10,060 nt of DNA, taken from positions 352 to 10,411 of the forward strand of contig JAJXRJ010000047.1 in the NCBI GenBank assembly GCA_021629085.1, in the 5' to 3' direction. Under the pieces are notes generated by a model, which saw nothing but the letters and a program-made list of their open reading frames with translations, did no database searches and had not been told where the DNA came from. Shown piece by piece: positions 1 through 4,371 of the stretch. This DNA comes from Oscillospiraceae bacterium. Lineage in GTDB: Bacteria; Bacillota; Clostridia; UMGS1810. Each line of letters begins with the position of its first letter. Position 1 is the stretch's first letter. Made by a program: the position numbers and the translations under genes.

Positions 1-312
1 CTATTGTCATACAGCACGGCGCGGCTATTGTTATACAGCACGGCGCTGCTATTGTCCCACAGCTCGGCTCTGCTATCGCCATACAGCACGGCACTGCTAT
101 TGTCATACAGCACGGCACTGCTATTGTCATTCAGCACGGCGCTGCTATTGTCACACAGCTTGGCGCTGCTATTGTCACACAGCTTGGCGCTGCTATTGTC
201 ATACAGCACGGCGCGGCTATTGTTATACAGCACGGCGCTGCTATTGTTATATAGCACGGCGCGGCTATTGTTATATAGCACGGCGCTGCTATTGTTATAC
301 AGCACGGCGCTG
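1..312. repeat. 13 tandem copies of a 24-bp unit
   Basis: Units start at 1, 25, 49 and so on up to 289, each beginning CTATTGTCATACAGCACGG or a close variant and ending GCGCTG or GCGCGG. All are exactly 24 bases with no indels, so the minus-strand frame is kept and each unit encodes eight residues. Units at 145 and 169 are identical, and the pair at 1/25 recurs at 193/217, which suggests block duplication. The array continues past the window edge and ends sharply at 312 against unique sequence. Confidence 0.97.
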
Positions 313-653
313 CAGTCCTTGAGGTAATATTGCCCGCTGAGTAATTCAAGGTTGCTGCATCCAACAAGTATATGCTTGTCCACCCATTTGCGGACGGCAG
401 CAATCATTCGTTCCTTGTCAAAATCCTCCACATACCAGTCAGGCAGGGTGTCTTGGTCAACACGGTACTCCCATGTGTCAATCGGATCAAACGCGTTTAC
501 GCGTGGCGAATACTCGGCCCTCACAAATACCTTTGATTCGTTTTCTTTGGTGTCTTCTATCCCAAGCTCCTTTAGCAACTGGTCGTGGCTGTCTGTGTTG
601 TCGCTTATGTATACACGGTCTTTTAAGATAATGGCTGATTTTAATTTACACAT
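1..653 (-). CDS. Phage-type protein with an N-terminal head and 8-residue repeats (partial, runs off the window)
   Basis: An uninterrupted minus-strand frame runs from ATG at 653 to the window edge: 217 residues with no stop. Residues 1-114 form a polar, Asp/Glu-rich head (starts MCKLKSAIILKD; contains VFVRAEYSP and a VDQDTLPDWYVEDFDKERM stretch). From residue 115 to the edge the protein is 13 near-identical 8-residue units of the type SAVLYDNS, with variants RAVLYNNS, SAKLCDNS, RAELWDNS and SAVLYGDS. From memory, gut phages and prophages carry proteins with a similar head followed by short Ser/Asn-rich repeats of no known function; this is a resemblance, not a search result. The regular 8-residue period with conserved aliphatic and aromatic positions suggests a beta-solenoid, which is inference. 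The start has an AAGGGG site and overlaps the stop of the preceding gene by 8 bases, so translation is probably coupled. It is the last visible gene of the minus operon. Confidence 0.82.
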   Translation of the reverse strand, partial: MCKLKSAIILKDRVYISDNTDSHDQLLKELGIEDTKENESKVFVRAEYSPRVNAFDPIDTWEYRVDQDTLPDWYVEDFDKERMIAAVRKWVDKHILVGCSNLELLSGQYYLKDCSAVLYNNSSAVLYNNSRAVLYNNSSAVLYNNSRAVLYDNSSAKLCDNSSAKLCDNSSAVLNDNSSAVLYDNSSAVLYGDSRAELWDNSSAVLYNNSRAVLYDN

Positions 654-837
654 TTTTAAAATTCCCCTTGACAAATCCTGTGTTTTGCATTACACTGTAA
701 TTGGTATATTTTTTGGTCGCCGCATTTCGCGCGCGGCTTATTTTTTTATACGCCCATTCTATACCGTTCGCAATGCCCGCTGCAGCTGCTATGTATGCAG
801 CATAGAGAAGCAACGTGGCGATAAAATCAAATAGCAT
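646..837 (-). CDS. Small single-pass membrane protein (63 aa)
   Basis: The start is fixed at ATG 837 by a near-perfect ribosome binding site (AAGGAGGTGAACCCC then ATG); a longer frame reaching 909 has no such site. The 63-residue product begins MLFDFIATLLLYAAY. Residues 2-27 form a hydrophobic, Ala-rich membrane segment. A basic stretch (YKKISRARNAATKK) follows, so the tail is probably cytoplasmic. The stop codon lies inside the first codons of the downstream repeat-protein gene (8-base overlap), and the gene follows the 63-residue protein at 890 by 52 bases in the same direction. I do not recognise a family. Phage early operons often carry such proteins, and a small holin or exclusion protein is possible but unsupported. 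Confidence 0.72.
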   Translation of the reverse strand: MLFDFIATLLLYAAYIAAAAGIANGIEWAYKKISRARNAATKKYTNYSVMQNTGFVKGNFKNV

Positions 838-889
838 GGGGTTCACCTCCTTACTGCTTGTCCTATTTTTATCCGGCGAAAAAATCGCC

Positions 890-1081
890 TTAAATTTGCA
901 TTTTTTCATTTTTTAATCGTTCTAGCCGTCGAAATCGCTCTACCAATTCGCTTGCACATCTGTTGTATGCTTCCATACGCGCTTCTTCACTGGCATAGTC
1001 GGGATAGTGATTCACAACGGTATACACATGTTTGCACTTTCTTTTCAATTCTTCGTCTGGTTCGATGATTTCGATTGCCAA
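890..1081 (-). CDS. Small charged protein, unknown function (63 aa)
   Basis: The start is TTG at 1081, the only start that fits the site AGGAGG at about nine bases upstream; there is no in-frame ATG near it. The product (MAIEIIEPDEELKRKCKHVY...) is soluble, rich in Glu, Arg and Lys, mostly helical in character, and has two cysteines (16 and 42). The C-terminal half (ARMEAYNRCASELVERFRRLERL) looks like an amphipathic helix. It sits between the helix-turn-helix gene at 1128 and the membrane protein at 646 in the same orientation, with short gaps, so it is presumably in the same operon. I recognise no family. Codon pattern and ribosome binding site support it as a real gene. Confidence 0.7.
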   Translation of the reverse strand: MAIEIIEPDEELKRKCKHVYTVVNHYPDYASEEARMEAYNRCASELVERFRRLERLKNEKMQI

Positions 1082-1127
1082 TTTATACCACCTCCTCTAC
1101 AGTTTATTGCGGTATATGCTTGTCCTA

Positions 1128-1346
1128 TTACTCTTTGTCCCGCTCTTCTTCCCATTCGCATAAAATTTCGTCGATTTTCTTTAAAACGGCAACGGCAAGC
1201 GGTGATGTCGCGCTTGTGTGACCGTTGATAATGCTGGAAAGATGGAACTTATCAAGATTTGGAAATCCCCGGCCACGCAGCACATCAAGCAAATCTACTT
1301 GCCGTTTATCGAGCCCAAGGAGCCGCATCTTAATTTTTTTCCCCAT
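1128..1346 (-). CDS. Small helix-turn-helix phage regulator (72 aa)
   Basis: The start is placed at ATG 1346 (MGKKIKMRLL...), because the six codons of a longer frame from 1364 are the ribosome binding site itself (AAAGGTGGTGTCACA before ATG). Residues 12-48 (RQVDLLDVLRGRGF... to HLSSIINGHT) have the shape of a compact helix-turn-helix of the kind found in phage Cro-like regulators, with HLSSIING as the recognition-helix region. A helical C-terminus ends in an acidic tail (CEWEEERDKE). It lies downstream of the XRE gene at 1405 with a 58-base gap. Its leader carries one copy of the 17-bp repeat also found at 2921, suggesting that this gene was once the first gene after the promoter at 3024-3052. 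It is probably an early regulator or Cro analogue; the target is unknown. Confidence 0.78.
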   Translation of the reverse strand: MGKKIKMRLLGLDKRQVDLLDVLRGRGFPNLDKFHLSSIINGHTSATSPLAVAVLKKIDEILCEWEEERDKE

Positions 1347-1348
1347 TG

Positions 1349-1365
1349 TGACACCACCTTTCATT
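1349..1365. repeat. 17-bp direct repeat, left copy (DR-A)
   Basis: TGACACCACCTTTCATT, identical to 2921-2937 and in the same orientation, 1572 bp apart. This copy contains the ribosome binding site of the helix-turn-helix gene ending at 1128. The right copy has no gene after it. Together they flank the two extra repressor units. Confidence 0.95.
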
Positions 1366-1404
1366 TTGTTCTTGAATTTTCATGTTTTGTGTGGTACTAT
1401 GTTG

Positions 1405-1599
1405 CTAGAATAGCTCCTCCACAGTACTATTCAGCGCATTTGCTATCAGTTTGGCGGTGTGGACGTTTGGCAGACGCCCATCAAGCTCTATATACTGATA
1501 CGCTCTTAACGAGATACCGGCTTTTTCCGCAACTTGCACTTGCGTTAAGCCTGTTTTTTCGCGTGCTTTTTTTAATTTGACATTGATTTTTGTATTCAC
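1405..1599 (-). CDS. XRE-family regulator, minus-strand partner of unit 1 (64 aa)
   Basis: The start is GTG at 1599, nine bases from the AAGGGG site; an in-frame GTG at 1605 sits too close to that site. The product (MNTKINVKLKKAREKTGLTQ...) is essentially one HTH_3 domain. LTQVQVAEKAGISLRAYQYIE is the turn and recognition helix (residues about 19-39), followed by the usual RLPNVHTAKLIANALNSTVEELF. It is divergent from the XRE gene at 1719 across an operator region and shares the SLRAYQY recognition stretch with it, so both may read the same operators. It is paralogous to the gene at 2374, and the two match closely at DNA level from their C-terminal coding part into the downstream leader. It is driven by a consensus promoter (TTGACA, 17, TATAAT) at 1655-1683. 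Likely Cro-like, which is inference. Confidence 0.88.
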   Translation of the reverse strand: MNTKINVKLKKAREKTGLTQVQVAEKAGISLRAYQYIELDGRLPNVHTAKLIANALNSTVEELF

Positions 1600-1626
1600 A
1601 ATCACCGTCCCCTTTGTGGATTATAA

Positions 1627-1683
1627 CATGCACTTTAGTTCATGTTATGTGATTATTATAGCATGCACTTTAGTTCATGTCAA
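1627..1683. promoter_or_regulatory. Divergent control region of unit 1: two 18-bp operators and a consensus minus-strand promoter
   Basis: CATGCACTTTAGTTCATG occurs twice, at 1627-1644 and 1662-1679, 35 bases apart. Each copy is an imperfect palindrome with half-sites ATG(C/A)AC. On the minus strand, TTGACA (1683-1678), a 17-base spacer and TATAAT (1660-1655) with a TGC extension make a full-consensus promoter whose spacer is the right-hand operator. On the plus strand TATTAT (1654-1659) overlaps the same bases and could serve the gene at 1719; no good -35 box is visible for it. The left operator lies in the minus transcript's first bases and in the plus promoter's upstream part. Confidence 0.85.
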
Positions 1684-1718
1684 GCCCTTTTTTAAAATAA
1701 TTTTTAGGAGAGATTGGC

Positions 1719-1937
1719 ATGTCTATTTTTAGTGATAGAATCAAGCTGCTAAAAGTTCAAAAACATTTACTTCAAAAAGATATTGCTAACGAAATAGGCG
1801 TTTCTTTGCGAGCTTATCAGTATTATGAAACCGACCAGCGCGAACCTACTATGTCTGTCCTCATCGCCCTTGCCGACTACTTCGATGTATCGCTTGATTA
1901 CCTTGTAGGCAGAAGTGATAATCCGAAAAGGAGGTAA
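1719..1937 (+). CDS. XRE-family regulator, plus-strand partner of unit 1 (72 aa)
   Basis: The ATG follows AGGAGAGATTGGC. The 72-residue product is a single HTH domain: LLQKDIANEIGVSLRAYQYYE (about 17-37) is the helix-turn-helix. The C-terminus LIALADYFDVSLDYLVGRSD is typical of small Firmicutes prophage repressors. It has no protease or oligomerisation domain beyond this. The last 25 residues are almost identical to the paralogue at 2676 and similar to that at 3145, while the recognition helices differ, as expected for duplicated switches with changed operators. The stop codon lies just after the ribosome binding site of the membrane-protein gene at 1944, so the two are probably co-transcribed and co-translated. 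Probably the lysogeny-side repressor of unit 1. Confidence 0.9.
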   Translation: MSIFSDRIKLLKVQKHLLQKDIANEIGVSLRAYQYYETDQREPTMSVLIALADYFDVSLDYLVGRSDNPKRR

Positions 1938-1943
1938 TTGCAA

Positions 1944-2210
1944 GTGCAAACAAGTGATTTCATAACCGTTTTCATATCCGGTTTTGCTCTCGCCACTAGT
2001 ATTGTTTCTGCTGTATACAATTTCGTTTACCAACGCAGACAAACCAAAATCATGCAAAAACAATTAGATGAGCAAATAAAACATAAATTTACTGACGACC
2101 CGCATAATGCGTACACAACCAAACTGGGTAATATTTCTGACAACCTCATGGCAATCGCACAGCAAATCCATGACCTACGCAAAGAATGTCAGGAAAAGCG
2201 CAATGATTGA
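1944..2210 (+). CDS. Small membrane protein downstream of XRE unit 1 (88 aa)
   Basis: The start is GTG at 1944, nine bases from AGGAGG (1929-1934), which is embedded in the last codons of the upstream repressor; a TTG at 1938 is only three bases away and unlikely. Residues about 5-27 (FITVFISGFALATSIVSAV) form one membrane segment. A basic, helical cytoplasmic tail follows (YQRRQTKIMQKQLDEQIKHK), and then a second helical stretch that could form a coiled coil. No family recognised. Its position directly behind a repressor gene suggests a lysogeny-expressed function, for example superinfection exclusion, but nothing in the sequence proves it. Its 3' end overlaps a convergent small gene (2175-2315) by 36 bases. 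Confidence 0.78.
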   Translation: MQTSDFITVFISGFALATSIVSAVYNFVYQRRQTKIMQKQLDEQIKHKFTDDPHNAYTTKLGNISDNLMAIAQQIHDLRKECQEKRND

Positions 2211-2315
2211 TAATACGATTGCTCCCAGATTTACGCCAAGCATAATACGCCCATGCCTACGCATCTTTTTGATATACGCTTGATAGATTTCTTCTATTGT
2301 TTCTGGCTGTTTCAT
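2175..2315 (-). CDS. Very small membrane protein (46 aa)
   Basis: A complete short frame runs from ATG 2315 to TAG 2177-2175 behind a good site (AAAGGAAGTGAGGAA then ATG). The product begins MKQPETIEEIYQAYIKKMRR and ends in a hydrophobic segment (about residues 24-46, LGVNLGAIVLSIIALFLTFF). This gives one C-terminal membrane helix with a charged cytoplasmic front. It follows the minus XRE gene at 2374 by 58 bases. The leader between them matches the leader between the unit 1 XRE gene and the gene at 1128, so it holds the equivalent position in unit 2. Function unknown. It overlaps the end of the plus gene 1944-2210, tail to tail. Confidence 0.72.
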   Translation of the reverse strand: MKQPETIEEIYQAYIKKMRRHGRIMLGVNLGAIVLSIIALFLTFFA

Positions 2316-2373
2316 TTCCTCACTTCCTTTCATTTTGTTCTTGCGTTTTCTGATTTTGTGTGATACTATGTTG

Positions 2374-2559
2374 CTAGAATAGATCCTCCACAGTACTATT
2401 CAGCGCACTTGCTATCAGTTTGGCGGTACGAGCGTTTGGGACACGCTTTCCCGCCTCATATTGCTGATAGGCTCTAACTGATATATTGGCCTTTTTCGCA
2501 ACCTGCTCTTGCGTAAGGTCTGTTTTTGTTACACGTGTTTCTTTTAATATCGTACTCAC
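2374..2559 (-). CDS. XRE-family regulator, minus-strand partner of unit 2 (61 aa)
   Basis: The start is GTG at 2559, placed by the same AAGGGG-plus-nine arrangement as its paralogue at 1405. A longer frame to 2595 would read through the ribosome binding site and an operator. The product MSTILKETRVTKTDLTQEQVAKK... is one HTH domain, with ANISVRAYQQYEAG as turn and recognition helix, followed by KRVPNARTAKLIASALNSTVEDLF. The last third of the gene and the following leader are nearly identical to the unit 1 copy (offset 969 bp). The promoter is TTGACA, 17, TATTAT at 2643-2615. It is divergent from the XRE gene at 2676. Likely a Cro-like regulator with its own operator specificity. Confidence 0.87.
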   Translation of the reverse strand: MSTILKETRVTKTDLTQEQVAKKANISVRAYQQYEAGKRVPNARTAKLIASALNSTVEDLF

Positions 2560-2586
2560 TATCACCGTCCCCTTTTTGAATTGTAA

Positions 2587-2643
2587 CACACTCATTCGTT
2601 CGTGCTACAACATTATAATAGCACACTCGTTTGTTCGTGTCAA
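2587..2643. promoter_or_regulatory. Divergent control region of unit 2: two 18-bp operators and a minus-strand promoter
   Basis: CACACTCATTCGTTCGTG (2587-2604) and CACACTCGTTTGTTCGTG (2622-2639) are 35 bases apart, exactly as in unit 1, but with a different sequence. The minus strand has TTGACA (2643-2638), a 17-base spacer made largely of the right operator, and TATTAT (2620-2615) with a TGC extension. A plus-strand TATAAT (2614-2619) overlaps it and points toward the gene at 2676. The layout matches unit 1 almost base for base while the operator letters have changed. Confidence 0.83.
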
Positions 2644-2675
2644 CCCTTTTTTTAATTTTTTTGGAGTTGATAAAA

Positions 2676-2894
2676 ATGTTTAATTTTGGCGAACACTTAA
2701 AACGCTTGCGTACAAAGCATGGTATTACCCAAAAACAGCTTGGCGAGGCTATCGGGGCAAGTGAGCGAGGCATTCAAAATTACGAGATGGGAACCCGAAA
2801 ACCTACATACGATATGCTCATCGCCCTTGCCGACTACTTCGACGTTTCCCTTGATTATCTGGTAGGTCGTTCCGACGACCCGAAAAGGAAATGA
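2676..2894 (+). CDS. XRE-family regulator, plus-strand partner of unit 2 (72 aa)
   Basis: The start is ATG 2676 behind TTGGAG at nine bases; an upstream in-frame ATG at 2631 lies inside the operator/promoter region and has no site. One HTH domain: ITQKQLGEAIGASERGIQNYEMG (about 17-39), then LIALADYFDVSLDYLVGRSD, shared with the unit 1 repressor at 1719. The recognition helix (SERGIQNYE) differs completely from unit 1 (SLRAYQYYE), as the operators do. Unlike unit 1, no membrane-protein gene follows; the next 250 bases are non-coding control sequence of the third unit. Probably the repressor of unit 2. Confidence 0.9.
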   Translation: MFNFGEHLKRLRTKHGITQKQLGEAIGASERGIQNYEMGTRKPTYDMLIALADYFDVSLDYLVGRSDDPKRK

Positions 2895-2920
2895 TGAGCC
2901 ATATTGTTTTGGAATCGGAA

Positions 2921-2937
2921 TGACACCACCTTTCATT
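2921..2937. repeat. 17-bp direct repeat, right copy (DR-B)
   Basis: TGACACCACCTTTCATT, identical to 1349-1365. Read on the minus strand it is a ribosome binding site (AAAGGTGGTGTCA), but here no reading frame of substance follows it. That is what would be expected if the gene it once served has been moved 1.57 kb leftward by an insertion. Confidence 0.93.
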
Positions 2938-2999
2938 CAAATTTTTGAAAAAATATGTTGAATTAACACGTTGCGTATGATATTATGTATATAACAACG

Positions 3000-3077
3000 G
3001 TTACAACTTGTTGCTATGGGTATATTATATTCTACTTTTATGTAGAAGTCAATAGATTTATCTACATTTTTTTAGAT
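3000..3077. promoter_or_regulatory. Control region of the third unit: palindromic operators and divergent promoters
   Basis: TTCTACTTTTATGTAGAA (3030-3047) is a clean inverted repeat with 6-base half-sites. ATCTACATTTTTTTAGAT (3060-3077) is a weaker 18-base relative. On the minus strand TTGACT (3052-3047), a 17-base spacer and TATAAT (3029-3024) form a strong promoter whose spacer is the first operator, the same design as in the two left units. On the plus strand GTTACA (3000-3005), 17 bases, TATTAT (3023-3028) could drive the gene at 3145. The rest of the 250-base gap (2895-3144) holds the right 17-bp repeat and a further short inverted pair (AACAA/TTGTT near 2993-3012), with no gene. Confidence 0.75.
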
Positions 3078-3144
3078 TTGGTGAATATAGCCAAAAAGTC
3101 TGGTTTGGATATGTGAAAAACACACAAAAAACGGGAGTTAAAAT

Positions 3145-3501
3145 ATGTTCTGGGAAATTTTTTCTGCTCTTTGCCTTGAAAAGAATATTAGCGCTAATGC
3201 TGTTTGTTCCAAATTGGGTTTTTCCAGCGCGACTGCTACTCATTGGAAAAAAGGGAGCGTACCAAACGGGGATGCATTATCTAAGATTGCAGACTATTTT
3301 GACGTGTCCATCGATTATCTCCTAGGCCGGACGGATGTGCCGGAGGTGAACAAAGGTACGGCGCACGCAAAAGCGGATACCTACGTCATAGAGGGGGCGC
3401 CGTATATCGCGGCGAAGGACGGCGAAAAGATAAAAGGCAAAGTTAGCCTCACTGCGGAAGATTTAATCAAAATTGCAGAGATTTTGAAAAACAATGAATA
3501 A
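3145..3501 (+). CDS. XRE-family repressor, ImmR-like in size (118 aa)
   Basis: ATG follows GGGAGTTAAAAT. The N-terminal HTH domain spans about residues 5-62 (NISANAVCSKLGFSSATATHWKKG as helix-turn-helix, then LSKIADYFDVSIDYLLGRTD). A linker and a C-terminal tail of about 55 residues end in a helix (SLTAEDLIKIAEILKN). There is no LexA-type peptidase domain, so it would not cleave itself. Repressors of this kind (ImmR of ICEBs1 and related phages) are instead cut by an ImmA metallopeptidase, and such a gene lies downstream at 4372. It is probably the original lysogeny repressor of the element, expressed from the control region at 3000-3077. No minus-strand partner sits beside it, unlike the two left units. 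Confidence 0.88.
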   Translation: MFWEIFSALCLEKNISANAVCSKLGFSSATATHWKKGSVPNGDALSKIADYFDVSIDYLLGRTDVPEVNKGTAHAKADTYVIEGAPYIAAKDGEKIKGKVSLTAEDLIKIAEILKNNE

Positions 3502-3559
3502 TAAAAAGCAGGATAGATTTACAAAGATAGCCTATTAAATAAAAAGAGGGTGTCTCAAA

Positions 3560-4252
3560 ATGGGATTTTTCAATAAATTAAAACGTGAGTTAAATCTGGA
3601 TACGTCTAAAATTGAAAACTTTCAACACGACGCATCTAATATGTTCTCGCAAATATTTGGACAACTCAAAGATTTAAAAAAAGACATGATACCGAAACAA
3701 GAGAAAAGAATAAAATCGGGCAAGAGCCAACAAAAAGAGGTTTGCAAAGAACCCAAAACCAAAATTGAAAGCTCTCAGAAATTCCCAAATGAACTCGCCG
3801 AAAGTATCAATGAGAGTGCAAAAGCCCTTGTTTCAAATTATTTGGAAGCTTTTTCAAATACAGAAAAAATCATTATGTCCACAACCGATGTTTACACTTT
3901 CTTTTCTCGTTATGAACTTTTTGATAAACATTTCAACCGTCTGGTAGAGAACCTTAAAAAGCACAGCGAACTATCAGGCGTTGATTATTTTGAAACGTTT
4001 TCTATTTCTAAATTGTATCAAGATATGCTGGAAATCGTTGAAAATAAAGAGGCCAACTTAACATTACTGATTCAACGTTGGTATCATAAAATCATTGAAG
4101 AAGCATCTTCCCTAAAGACCGAAAAAGGCAGAAAAAACAGAATATCTCGTTGCTTTGAAGAAATGCGTTCGTTTAGTGATCAATTTTCAGCAGAAAACAA
4201 GGCGCTTTTAGAAGATTTAGAAAAACAAGCTATAAACAGCATATCGTTATAA
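3560..4252 (+). CDS. Helical protein of unknown function between repressor and ImmA-like gene (230 aa)
   Basis: ATG follows AAGAGGGTGTCTCAAA. The N-terminus (MGFFNKLKRELNLD) is an amphipathic, membrane-surface type helix. Residues 35-75 are very Lys-rich and probably disordered. Residues 78-228 are helical, with conspicuous FFSRYELF (114-121) and LKTEKGRKNRI (185-195) segments. From memory these resemble a C-terminal region seen in uncharacterised Bacillota proteins, but I cannot name a family. There is no signal peptide or membrane helix. The coding sequence is markedly AT-rich compared with its neighbours, hinting at separate acquisition. It lies 58 bases behind the repressor and ahead of a fresh promoter at 4290. 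It could be a phage-defence or exclusion cargo gene, or a lysogenic conversion gene. Confidence 0.8.
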   Translation: MGFFNKLKRELNLDTSKIENFQHDASNMFSQIFGQLKDLKKDMIPKQEKRIKSGKSQQKEVCKEPKTKIESSQKFPNELAESINESAKALVSNYLEAFSNTEKIIMSTTDVYTFFSRYELFDKHFNRLVENLKKHSELSGVDYFETFSISKLYQDMLEIVENKEANLTLLIQRWYHKIIEEASSLKTEKGRKNRISRCFEEMRSFSDQFSAENKALLEDLEKQAINSISL

Positions 4253-4289
4253 TGTTTTCAAAAAACCAATTTAGATAATAAAAAAACAG

Positions 4290-4318
4290 TTGAAAATTTT
4301 GTCGAAGCATTGTATAAT
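4290..4318 (+). promoter_or_regulatory. Promoter of the ImmA-like gene
   Basis: TTGAAA (4290-4295), 17-base spacer, TATAAT (4313-4318). Transcription would start near 4325 and give a leader of about 47 bases that contains the hairpin at 4343-4371. Confidence 0.75.
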
Positions 4319-4342
4319 TGCACTGACATAACAAATATACGG

Positions 4343-4371
4343 AGCGCTCCCTCTGATTTAAGGAGGGCGCT
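4343..4371 (+). promoter_or_regulatory. Leader hairpin over the ribosome binding site of the ImmA-like gene
   Basis: AGCGCTCCCTC (4343-4353) can pair with GAGGGCGCT (4363-4371) around a 9-base loop, with a two-base bulge. The right arm contains most of the AAGGAGGG ribosome binding site and touches the ATG at 4372. GGAGCGCTCC (4341-4350) is also a palindrome on its own, offering an alternative fold that would free the site. Confidence 0.5.

Noticed and set aside
1..312. CRISPR array
   Set aside because: The units are contiguous 24-bp repeats with no unique spacers, and they are in frame with an open coding sequence on the minus strand.
4..327. Plus-strand frame of hydrophobic 8-residue repeats (LLLYSTAL type)
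   Set aside because: It is the mirror of the minus-strand repeat gene, has no ribosome binding site and ends where the repeats end. The minus frame has a proper start, a unique head domain and operon context.
131..403. Second minus-strand frame across the repeats (ITIAAPC type)
   Set aside because: A shadow in a different frame of the same repeats. It has no ribosome binding site and ends at a stop created by one repeat variant.
352..834. Plus-strand frame of 160 codons opposite the minus operon
   Set aside because: It covers two minus-strand genes that have strong ribosome binding sites and a coupled overlap; the plus product has no protein-like pattern.
2697..2936. Minus-strand frame starting at the right 17-bp repeat
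   Set aside because: It lies antisense to the XRE gene at 2676, its sequence is not protein-like, and only its leader-type start is inherited from the repeat.
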